Positions 34,979 to 43,054 of a stretch of DNA of 43,054 nt are shown here, in pieces. The DNA lies in assembly GCA_028874995.1 (NCBI GenBank), contig JAPPGM010000047.1:27703-70756 (forward strand). Reading direction: 5' to 3'. Below the pieces are notes generated by a model. The model ran no database searches and had not been told where the DNA came from. It was given only the letters and a program-made list of their open reading frames with translations. The DNA comes from Gemmatimonadota bacterium. Its GTDB lineage: Bacteria > Gemmatimonadota > Gemmatimonadetes > Longimicrobiales > Gaopeijiaceae. The position numbers were made by a program, and so were the translations under genes. Position 1 is the first letter of the stretch, and each line of letters opens with the position of its first letter.

Positions 34979-37383
34979 CAGGAAGGCCGCGCGCTCACCG
35001 CGTGAACGCCCGCCTCCTCCTCCTTCCGCCGCCCCCCCGCCAGCGCCTCGCGCAGCACCGCGTCCATCGTCTCGACGGGGACGAACTCCACCCCGGCGCG
35101 CACCTCGTCCGGCAGCCGCTCGATGTCCATCACGTTCTTCGCGGGGAGCAGCACGCGCCGGATCCCACCGCGCAGCGCCGCCACCGCCTTCTCCTTGATC
35201 CCGCCCACGACGAGCACCCGTCCCCGCAGCGTGATCTCGCCGGTCATCGCGAGGTCGGCCCGGGTGGGGGTGTCGGTCAGCGCCGAGATGAGCGCCACCG
35301 CGATCGTGATCCCGGCCGAGGGGCCGTCCTTGGGCGTCGCGCCCTCGGGGATGTGGATGTGGATATCCACCTCCTTGTGGAACTGTTCGGAGAGCCCCAG
35401 CCGACTCGCCCGCGAACGCGCGTAGGTCACGGCCGCGAACGCGGATTCCTTCATCACGTCGCCCAATGTTCCGGTCAGCTGGATCTTCCCCGACCCCGGC
35501 ACCACCGCCACCTCGACCTCCATCACCTCGCCCCCGGCCGCCGTCCACGCCAGCCCGCAGGCGATCCCCGACCGGTCGGCCCCCTCTTCCCGGCTCGGCG
35601 GCAGGTGCACCGGCGGCCCCAGCAGCTCCTTCAGGTCCGCCGCCTCCACCCGCCGTGGGTCCCGCACCTCTCCGGTCGCCACCGCGCGTGCCAACTTGCG
35701 GGCCACCCGCGACAGCCTCCGCTCCAGCTCCCGCACTCCCGCCTCGCGGGTGTACTCGGCCACGATCAGGTCGATCGCATCGCCGGCGATTTCGGGTGCG
35801 AAGGGCTCCAGTCCGTGGCGAGCGACCTGCTTGGGCCAGAGAAACTGGCGCGCGATCACCTTCTTCTCGGTGTCGAGGTACCCGGGCAGGCGGATCACCT
35901 CCATGCGATCCCGCAGCGGCGCGGGAATCTCTCCCAGAGTGTTCGCCGTGGCGATGAAGAGGACGCTGGAGAGGTCGAACTCCAGTTCGAGGTAGTGGTC
36001 GGTGAAGGCGCGGTTCTGTTCGGGGTCGAGGACCTCGAGCAGCGCCGCTCCCGGATCGCCGTGGAAATCCCTGGCCAGTTTGTCCACCTCGTCAAGGAGG
36101 AAGACCGGGTTCCTCGATCCGCTCTTCCGGATCCCCTGGAGCACGCGGCCGGGCAGGGCGCCCACGTACGTGCGGCGGTGGCCCCGGATCTCGGCCTCGT
36201 CGCGCACGCCCCCCAGGCTCACCCGTACGAACTCCCGCTTGAGACACCGCGCGATGCTGCGCCCCAGCGATGTCTTGCCCACCCCCGGCGGCCCCACCAG
36301 GCACAGGATCGGCCCCTGCAGCTTCCCCACCAGCGAGAGCACCGCGATGTGGTCCAGGATCCGCTCCTTGACCTCCTCCAGCCCGTAGTGCTCGCCTTCG
36401 AGCACCCCCTCGGCGCGGCCCACGTCCAGGCTGTCCGCCGTCTCATGTTCCCACGGGAGCGCCAGAATCCAGTCGAGGTAGCTGCGGATCACCGCGGCCT
36501 CGGGCGCGATGGGGTTCAGCTTGCGCAGCCGCTCGAACTCCTTGTCGACCCGGTCGCGGGCCTCGCCGGTGAGGGGCGTGCTGCCGATCCTGCGCTCCAG
36601 CTCATCCCATTCCGGGTCGGTGCCGCCCGGGTGCGGGATCAGCGATTCGATCTGCTTCTCAAGTGGGATCCGCGGAGCGCCTTCGTCCGTCTGGAGCCGG
36701 ATCTGCTCGTCCAACTTCTCCTGAATGCGCAGGATCTCGACCTCCCGCGTGAGCAGCTCCCGCAGGATCTCGAAGCGGGTCGCCGCGTCGGTCTGTTCCA
36801 GCAGCTCCTGCTTCTCGGAGGTGCCGATCATCAGGTGCCCGGCGATCAGGTGGGTCAGGCGCACCCGGTCCGAGACCTCCGCGGTCGCGGCGATCACCTC
36901 GCTGGGGATCCTGGCCGAGAGGCGGACGTAGTCGCGGAACAACCTCGAGACCATCGCGGCCAGCGCCTCCAGCCGCGGGTCCTCCGGCGGGTCGGGCTCG
37001 AATTCCCACGCGGTCAGGAGCGCCACCTCGGCCCGGTAGCCGCCCTCGGAAGGCAGGAAGCGCTCGACCCGTGCCCGGCCCATCCCCTCCATCACCACCC
37101 GCGCGGTCCCGTCGGCCAGGTGCGACACTTGAACGACCCGAATCACCGTCCCGGCGCTGTAGAGATCGTCGCGCCCCGGTTCGTCCACGGTCGCGTCCTT
37201 CTGCGCGACCAGGAGCGCGAGGCCCTCTTCGCCACGCGCCGCCTCCAGCGCGGCCACCGAAGGCGCGCGCCCGATCAGCAACGGCACCACCATGTAGGGA
37301 AAGAAGACCAGGTCGCGAAGCGCGATGACCGGCAACTCGGCGGGGATTTCGAAGGTGCCGTCGAGCCGGTTCAGGGTCGCCAT
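34978..37383 (-). CDS. lon: ATP-dependent Lon protease
   Basis: An 801-residue LonA-type protease degrading misfolded and regulatory proteins. The N-terminal substrate domain begins PVIALRDLVFFPYMVVPLLIGR; the AAA+ module has Walker A GPPGVGKTSLG and Walker B VFLLDEVDK; the protease domain has the Ser-Lys dyad Ser689 (PKDGPSAGITIAV) and Lys732 (GIKEKAVAALRGG). Length is close to E. coli Lon (784). The ATG at 37383 lies 99 bases downstream of clpX; that gap shows no clear terminator, so read-through from clpX is possible. The C-terminal tail is charged (AGGRRKEEEAG). Confidence 0.97.
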   Translation of the reverse strand: MATLNRLDGTFEIPAELPVIALRDLVFFPYMVVPLLIGRAPSVAALEAARGEEGLALLVAQKDATVDEPGRDDLYSAGTVIRVVQVSHLADGTARVVMEGMGRARVERFLPSEGGYRAEVALLTAWEFEPDPPEDPRLEALAAMVSRLFRDYVRLSARIPSEVIAATAEVSDRVRLTHLIAGHLMIGTSEKQELLEQTDAATRFEILRELLTREVEILRIQEKLDEQIRLQTDEGAPRIPLEKQIESLIPHPGGTDPEWDELERRIGSTPLTGEARDRVDKEFERLRKLNPIAPEAAVIRSYLDWILALPWEHETADSLDVGRAEGVLEGEHYGLEEVKERILDHIAVLSLVGKLQGPILCLVGPPGVGKTSLGRSIARCLKREFVRVSLGGVRDEAEIRGHRRTYVGALPGRVLQGIRKSGSRNPVFLLDEVDKLARDFHGDPGAALLEVLDPEQNRAFTDHYLELEFDLSSVLFIATANTLGEIPAPLRDRMEVIRLPGYLDTEKKVIARQFLWPKQVARHGLEPFAPEIAGDAIDLIVAEYTREAGVRELERRLSRVARKLARAVATGEVRDPRRVEAADLKELLGPPVHLPPSREEGADRSGIACGLAWTAAGGEVMEVEVAVVPGSGKIQLTGTLGDVMKESAFAAVTYARSRASRLGLSEQFHKEVDIHIHIPEGATPKDGPSAGITIAVALISALTDTPTRADLAMTGEITLRGRVLVVGGIKEKAVAALRGGIRRVLLPAKNVMDIERLPDEVRAGVEFVPVETMDAVLREALAGGRRKEEEAGVHAVSARPS

Positions 37384-37482
37384 CGCGCTGTTCAGCGGCC
37401 CGTCGCGAAGCGGGCGGCCGACCGGGCGGGGACACGGTTCATCGCTCCCGCGGGCCGCCGCGCGGCTGTCTGCTACGGGCCG

Positions 37483-38742
<1,260 letters not shown>

Positions 38743-38751
38743 GCTCGCCTC

Positions 38752-39366
38752 CTACTTTGAGTTGGAGGCGGCCTTGCGGCCGTCCCCCTTCCAGAGGACC
38801 TGGTCGACCAGACCGTACTTGACCGCCTCCTCGGCGCTCATCCAGCGGTCCCGGTCCACGTCCGCATTGACTTTCTTGATCGTCTGCCCGGTTCGCTCCG
38901 CCAGAATGCGGTTCAGCCGCTCGCGCGTACCCAGGATCTCCTTCGCCGCGATCTCGATATCGGCCGCCGTGCCCTGGTACCCCGAGGACGGCTGGTGCAG
39001 CATGATGCGCGAGTTCGGGAGCGCGTTCCGCCTGCCCTTCTGCCCCGAGGCCAGGAGCAGCGCGCCCATCGAGGCCGCCATCCCCACGCAATAGGTGGAG
39101 ACCGGGGCGCGCAGGTGGTTCATCGTGTCGTAGATCGCGAGACCGGCGTAGACGCTCCCCCCGGGGGAGTTGATGTACAGGTAGATCTCCCGCTCGGGAT
39201 CGTCGGCGTCCAGGAAGAGCAGCTGCGCCACGATGATGTTGGCGACCTGGTCGTTGATCGAGCTCCCGAGAAAGACGATCCGGTCCATCAGGAGCCGGCT
39301 GAAGATATCGTAGCTGCGCTCGCCCCGGCTGGTCCGTTCGATCACGTAGGGCGGATATGTGGACAT
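38752..39366 (-). CDS. clpP: ClpP proteolytic subunit
   Basis: A 204-residue serine peptidase forming the 14-mer chamber of ClpXP. Triad: Ser99 ([10 protein letters not shown]), His124 ([10 protein letters not shown]) and Asp173 ([12 protein letters not shown]). The oligomer and handle motifs [19 protein letters not shown] and the N-terminal [19 protein letters not shown] are standard. The ATG at 39366 is chosen as the family start; the frame upstream is the shadow of tig. A short propeptide may be removed. 19 bases separate it from tig. Confidence 0.97.
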   Translation of the reverse strand: MSTYPPYVIERTSRGERSYDIFSRLLMDRIVFLGSSINDQVANIIVAQLLFLDADDPEREIYLYINSPGGSVYAGLAIYDTMNHLRAPVSTYCVGMAASMGALLLASGQKGRRNALPNSRIMLHQPSSGYQGTAADIEIAAKEILGTRERLNRILAERTGQTIKKVNADVDRDRWMSAEEAVKYGLVDQVLWKGDGRKAASNSK

Positions 39367-39385
39367 TAGATCTCCTGGATGATCC

Positions 39386-40660
39386 TCATGAAGCTTCGGT
39401 GATTTCGGACTGCTCCCGCAGAAAGCGGAAGAGCTTCGCATCGGTGAGCCGGCGTTCCAGGGCTTCGAGTGCGCCCGATTTGCGAAGACGGGCCCGTACC
39501 CGGCCGACCGGCTCTCCCCGTTCCCGCGCCACCGCCTCCAGCTGCGCATCCACCTCTTCGGACGCCGCGTGGAGACCGTGCTCCTCCGTGATCCTGCTCG
39601 CGAGCAGGTCCCGCCGCACGGCGAACTCCGACGCCGGCCGAAGTTCCTTTCTCAGCCCCTCGAGCTGCTCCGGTTCCATGTCTTCGGCCTCGCTGAGCAT
39701 GGCGTCGGTGTACCGATCGACCATGGTGTCGGGGATCTCGAACGCGTTGGCCTCGACAACCATGCGCATGAGGCGGTTGTTGACCTCGGTCTCGGCCTGC
39801 GAGCGGGCCTCGCGCTCCAGGTCCTCTCCGACGCGGCTGCGCAGCTCGCCCAGATCCTCGAAGTTCCCGACCGAGCGCGCGAAGGCATCGTCCACCTCGG
39901 GCAGCCGGGGCACGCTGCGCGACAGCAGTGCGATCCGCACCTTGTGGCTGGCTCCCCGGCGGCTCTCGTCGGGAAAGTCGTCGGGGAAGGTGATGTCGAA
40001 GTCCCCCTCGTCACCGGTCGTCAGGGTCCGGATCGCGTCCTCGATGTCGGGAAGGGCCTGTCCCTCGCCCAGAATGAGGTCGTACTGGCGGCTGGCGTCA
40101 CCACCGCCTTCGTCGCCGTCCAGCCGGGTCATGACCACGGTCACGGCGTTGCCCGTCTCGGGCCTGCCGTTCTCGGCCGCGTCCCAGACCGCCTGCTCGC
40201 CCCGCAGCCGCTCGATGATCCGGTCCACCGCTCCCTCAGGCACCTCTACCGGAGGCCGCTCCACCCGGAAGCCGCCGAGGCGTCCCGTCGGGACCTCCGG
40301 CCAGGCGTCGAAGACCGCCTTGAAGGTGAGCGGCTCGCCCGGCCTGTAGCGCACGTCCGTCACGTCCACGTTGTCGACCGGACGCAGTTCCCGCGTGGAA
40401 ATGGCCTCGTCGCACGCCTTCCGCACCGCCCGCTCGACGGCCTCCTCCTCGATCGCCCGCCCGAAACGCTTGTCTATCACGCTGGGGGGCACCCGGCCCT
40501 TGCGGAAACCCTTCATCTTCATCCTGGAGGCATACTTGCGGGTCGCCGCAACCCGCTCCCGGTCCACGAACTCCGCCGGAGCGGATACCTCGAGGGTGCG
40601 GCGGCAGCGCTCTCCCTCGATGACATTGACCTCGAGGCCGGAGGCGGCTCCCGGGCTCAT
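39386..40660 (-). CDS. tig: Trigger factor, ribosome-associated chaperone
   Basis: A 424-residue folding chaperone bound near the ribosome exit tunnel. The ribosome-binding signature is GFRKGRVP (51-58). The FKBP-like PPIase domain lies around [17 protein letters not shown]... [19 protein letters not shown]... [13 protein letters not shown]. The C-terminal helical arms follow ([19 protein letters not shown]). The ATG at 40660 fits the family N-terminus ([17 protein letters not shown]); an ATG at 40699 would add 13 basic residues (MSRARRARTRGGA). Either start follows tRNA-Leu within 60 bases, so the tRNA may be on the same transcript. Frame beyond 40699 overlaps the tRNA and is not coding. Confidence 0.93.
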   Translation of the reverse strand: MSPGAASGLEVNVIEGERCRRTLEVSAPAEFVDRERVAATRKYASRMKMKGFRKGRVPPSVIDKRFGRAIEEEAVERAVRKACDEAISTRELRPVDNVDVTDVRYRPGEPLTFKAVFDAWPEVPTGRLGGFRVERPPVEVPEGAVDRIIERLRGEQAVWDAAENGRPETGNAVTVVMTRLDGDEGGGDASRQYDLILGEGQALPDIEDAIRTLTTGDEGDFDITFPDDFPDESRRGASHKVRIALLSRSVPRLPEVDDAFARSVGNFEDLGELRSRVGEDLEREARSQAETEVNNRLMRMVVEANAFEIPDTMVDRYTDAMLSEAEDMEPEQLEGLRKELRPASEFAVRRDLLASRITEEHGLHAASEEVDAQLEAVARERGEPVGRVRARLRKSGALEALERRLTDAKLFRFLREQSEITEAS

Positions 40661-40717
40661 GGCGCCGCCCCGGGTCCGGGCCCGTCTGGCGCGGCTCATG
40701 CGACGCGTCCCGGTGAA

Positions 40718-40800
40718 TGCGAAAGGGGGGACTCGAACCCCCACGGCCAGGGGCCACAAGATCCTAAGTCTTGCGCGTCTACCAGTTCCGCCACTTTCGC
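40718..40800 (-). tRNA. tRNA-Leu (anticodon UAG)
   Basis: The reverse strand folds into a full cloverleaf: acceptor stem GCGAAAG/CTTTCGC, D arm with GGTAGACGC, anticodon stem CAAGA/TCTTG with loop CTTAGGA giving anticodon UAG (40764-40766), a long class-II variable arm (GTGGCCCCTGGCCGT), and the T arm GGGGGTTCGAGTCCCCC. G37 after the anticodon suits the CUN leucine set. Discriminator base A at 40718; CCA is not encoded. Sits between degP and tig. Confidence 0.95.
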
Positions 40801-40916
40801 TCCTCGCCGTGCTGCGTACGTCCGAATGCGGGCCGCGGCGTGCGGCTCCGCAGGACCCACCCGTGCCGCCGGATGGGGTAATGAAAGGTAATGCCGGGCG
40901 GGTGGGCACCAAGAGG

Positions 40917-40961
40917 CGAGGGCCGGCCCATCCCCTTGTTCGGGGGAGGAACCGGCCCTCG
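40917..40961 (-). terminator. Stem-loop downstream of the Deg protease gene
   Basis: CGAGGGCCGG (40917-40926) pairs perfectly with CCGGCCCTCG (40952-40961). An inner stem TCCCC/GGGGA surrounds the loop. It lies 17 bases beyond the protease stop codon. Only a weak T stretch follows on the reverse strand (CCTCTT), and TTTG on the forward strand, so it is a strong hairpin but an imperfect intrinsic terminator. It also separates the protease from the tRNA promoter region. Confidence 0.6.
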
Positions 40962-40978
40962 TTTGTAGAGGTTCGCCG

Positions 40979-42568
40979 CTACCGCGGCACGCGGATGTTG
41001 TACATCCTTTCGGTCATTTCACGGCCACCGGGACATGCCGCGATCACGGTGACCACGTCGCCCTCGTCCACATCGTCGAAGGCGTCCTCCCAGTCGTCAC
41101 GGTCCTTGATCGCGCGCCGGTCGACCTCCCGGATGACGCAGAACCGCCCGAGGCCCCGCTTCGCGGCCGGACTTCCCGGCTGCGCGTCCACCACCATCAC
41201 CCCCTCCGCACTCTCCAGTCGCAGGTCCCGCGCAAGCTCGGAATCGATGTCGCGCACTTCGACTACTTCGACGATCCCGATCTGGTTGGCGATTTCCCGG
41301 GTGGGGGGTGGGGCGGTTGCCACGTCTTCCCTGAAGGCCGCTTCGCCCAACCGCGCGGTGATGTCGCGTGGTTGTCCGTCCCGGTACACCGAGATGATGA
41401 CCTCGTCGCCGGGCGCCTTGAGCGCGATCTTGTGCTGCAGGTCGTTGCCCGAGGTGACCCTCTCGCCGTCCACGGCCGTGATCACGTCGTACTTCCGCAC
41501 ACCGGCGCGTTCGGCCGGCGCGTCCCTCGTAAGGGTCTGTACCAGTGCGCCGGAGACGTCGGGAAGACCGAGGCTCTCCGCGTCCGCTTCACCGACCGCG
41601 TCGATGCTGATCCCCAGGTAGGCCCGCCTGACGCGCCCGTGGGCGATCAGGTCCTCCATGACGCGGTGGGCCAGATCGATCGGAATGGCGAAGCCGTAAC
41701 CCTGGTAGACGCCGGTGCGACTCACGATGGCCGCGTTGATCCCGATCACCTGTCCGCGCAGGTTCACCAGGGGTCCGCCCGAGTTGCCCGAGTTGATCAC
41801 CGCATCCGTCTGGATGAAGTCCTCGATGGCGAACCCCGTGTTCCCGGTGAATTCAGGATCCTGCTGCAGGCTCTGGTTGATCAGCCGCAGGGACCGGCCC
41901 AGCGCCGACACGATGCCCGCGGTCACGGTGTAGTCCAGGTCCGGGGAAGGAGCCCCGCTCCGCGCGAAGCCCGGGTTGCCGATGGCCAGCACCCACTCGC
42001 CCACCTTAACCTCGGCCGACGAGCCCAGCGAAGCGGTGGGGAGCCCCTCGCCATCGATCCTGATCACGGCGATGTCGGTGGTCGGGTCGGTGCCCACCAC
42101 CTCGGCGCGGAACTTGCGCCCGTCGTGCAGCGACACGGTGATGCGCGCCGCGTTCTCCACGACATGGTTGTTGGTCATCACGTAGCCGTCTTCGGAGATG
42201 ATGAAGCCGCTGCCGCCGACCGGCACCATGTCGCGCTGGTTGTCGCCGCGCGGACCGAAGAACTGGTCCATCCGGCTGGTGCGGCGGGCCCGCTGGCGGG
42301 TGGCTTCGATCATGACCACCGCGGGAGTGACCGCGTCGGCGATGTTCACGAAGGCCTCGCTCAGGTCGAGCGCGGGCTGCACGGCCTCGGGCGTCACCCG
42401 GGGCCCCGTCTGCACCGTGAGCGTCCGAGTGGCGGTTCCGCCGTCCCCGGGCGGTGCGCCGACCCCCGACTCCGTGAAGCCGAACTGGGACGCGAGCCCC
42501 AGCCCGGCCAGGAAGGAAACCGCCACCGAAAGGGCGATTTTCGCCTTGGCTCTGAGTGGATCGTACAT
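40979..42568 (-). CDS. degP: HtrA/Deg-family periplasmic serine protease with two PDZ domains
   Basis: A 529-residue envelope quality-control protease. The N-terminal hydrophobic segment (KIALSVAVSFLAGLGLASQFG) is a signal anchor or signal peptide. Triad: His135 (MTNNHVVENA), Asp165 (PTTDIAVIRI) and Ser263 (INSGNSGGPLVNL). PDZ1 covers about 315-405 (YLGISIDAVGEADAESLGLP... VITAVDGERVTSGND), and PDZ2 is about 430-520 (GVMVVDAQPGSPAAKRGLG). AAGGAG lies 8 bases before the ATG. There are no regulatory genes beside it. The exact member (DegP, DegQ or DegS) cannot be fixed; two PDZ domains argue against DegS. Its position next to dnaK and the Clp/Lon cluster matches a stress-response neighbourhood. 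Confidence 0.93.
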   Translation of the reverse strand: MYDPLRAKAKIALSVAVSFLAGLGLASQFGFTESGVGAPPGDGGTATRTLTVQTGPRVTPEAVQPALDLSEAFVNIADAVTPAVVMIEATRQRARRTSRMDQFFGPRGDNQRDMVPVGGSGFIISEDGYVMTNNHVVENAARITVSLHDGRKFRAEVVGTDPTTDIAVIRIDGEGLPTASLGSSAEVKVGEWVLAIGNPGFARSGAPSPDLDYTVTAGIVSALGRSLRLINQSLQQDPEFTGNTGFAIEDFIQTDAVINSGNSGGPLVNLRGQVIGINAAIVSRTGVYQGYGFAIPIDLAHRVMEDLIAHGRVRRAYLGISIDAVGEADAESLGLPDVSGALVQTLTRDAPAERAGVRKYDVITAVDGERVTSGNDLQHKIALKAPGDEVIISVYRDGQPRDITARLGEAAFREDVATAPPPTREIANQIGIVEVVEVRDIDSELARDLRLESAEGVMVVDAQPGSPAAKRGLGRFCVIREVDRRAIKDRDDWEDAFDDVDEGDVVTVIAACPGGREMTERMYNIRVPR

Positions 42569-42729
42569 GGCTACTGCTCCTTCTTATGATTACATGCGTT
42601 CAAGTTAGGGGTTCAGCCGCAAACTTTCGATGCCCCCGGCCGCCGTCGCGTTGCCCGGCATGTGGTGCGCCGGCACGGCGGGACGCGTCGCCGCGCCGCG
42701 CCGCGGAAGCTCTCCACGGTCTCCCCGTC

Positions 42730-43054
42730 CTATTTCTCCTCCTCCACGATCTCGTAGTCGGCCTCCACCACGTCCTCGTCGCCTTCCTCCTCGTCGGCTG
42801 ACCCGGCGGTCTCGGCGTCGTCGTCGCCGCCCTCCCCGCTCTCCGCCGCGGCTTCGGCCGCCTGCTGCTGGTAGACCTCCTGGCCAGCCGCGCTGAACGC
42901 CTGCATCAGCTCGTCGCGCGCCTCGTTGATCTCGGCGGTATCGTCGCCCTTGAGCGCGGTCCTGCCCCGCTCGAGCGCGGCGTCGAGCCGGCTCCGCGTG
43001 TCCTCGGAGACCTTGTCGCCCCACTCGCCCGAGTCCTTCTCGACCTGGTACACC
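42730..43054 (-). CDS. dnaK: Chaperone DnaK (C-terminal end only)
   Basis: Only the last 107-108 residues are in the window; the gene continues past the right edge. The stretch VYQVEKDSGEWGDKVSED matches the helical lid of DnaK (typical form LVYQTEK...GDKLS), then RGRTALKGDDTAEINEARDEL continues the lid. The tail is Gln/Ala- then Asp/Glu-rich and ends VVEADYEIVEEEK, the conserved DnaK C-terminus (known consensus DAEFEEV-D) that assists co-chaperone and substrate handling. The 161 bases between its stop and the Deg protease start contain no evident gene; no convincing terminator is visible. Confidence 0.93.
   Translation of the reverse strand, partial: VYQVEKDSGEWGDKVSEDTRSRLDAALERGRTALKGDDTAEINEARDELMQAFSAAGQEVYQQQAAEAAAESGEGGDDDAETAGSADEEEGDEDVVEADYEIVEEEK

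Overview
This is a GC-rich bacterial chromosome segment, gene-dense on both strands, with no plasmid, phage, IS or CRISPR signature. My best guess for the host is Gemmatimonadota or a close relative. The basis is secreted 6-bladed beta-propeller lipoproteins with a Cys-rich partner, a LysM-tailed LAS-type peptidase, a pilus locus rich in minor pilins, and codon/GC style. No rRNA or species marker is present, so this is inference. No gene-free stretch exceeds 300 bases; the longest gaps are about 230-255 bases (1145-1399, 27933-28179, 29365-29599).

Layout. 1-3773: the end of an AGCS amino-acid/cation symporter, a small membrane coiled-coil protein, DNA polymerase IV (reverse) and a Mn-type superoxide dismutase. 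3918-7640: a secreted LAS-type metallopeptidase with LysM, a dolichol/polyprenyl-phosphate-mannose-synthase-like GT2 enzyme, and a TMTC-like GT-C/TPR O-mannosyltransferase. 7655-14889: a type IV pilus operon (major-pilin-like gene, four minor pilins, pilM-N-O-P-Q) with mostly overlapping start/stop codons. The two sugar genes lie directly upstream of the pilin, which suggests a pilin O-glycosylation module. 14982-24056: aroC-aroK-topA-trmFO-xerC-hslV-hslU; topA-trmFO-xerC-hslV-hslU is the order known from Bacillus. 24080-27932: argF, gcvT and an NtrC-like sigma-54 activator with a degenerate receiver domain.

28021-32538 is the accessory part: an AT-rich inverted-repeat patch, two paralogous 6-bladed beta-propeller lipoproteins flanking a secreted nine-cysteine protein, a carboxypeptidase-regulatory-domain protein, and a broken N-terminal stub of a third propeller copy that now forms the tail of that last gene in another frame.

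32539-43054 is on the reverse strand. Read in transcription order it holds the end of dnaK, an HtrA/Deg protease, tRNA-Leu(UAG), trigger factor, clpP, clpX, lon, engB (ysxC), a lipoprotein, a two-TM winged-helix-like protein and a double zf-TFIIB zinc-ribbon protein. This is a protein-quality-control neighbourhood, with three unstudied envelope/regulatory genes at its 3' end. A pair of palindromes sharing one half-site lies between lon and engB.

The most promising leads are the pilin mannosylation module, the propeller/Cys-rich cluster with its decayed third copy, the engB-linked trio with its double operator, and the pseudo-receiver sigma-54 activator.
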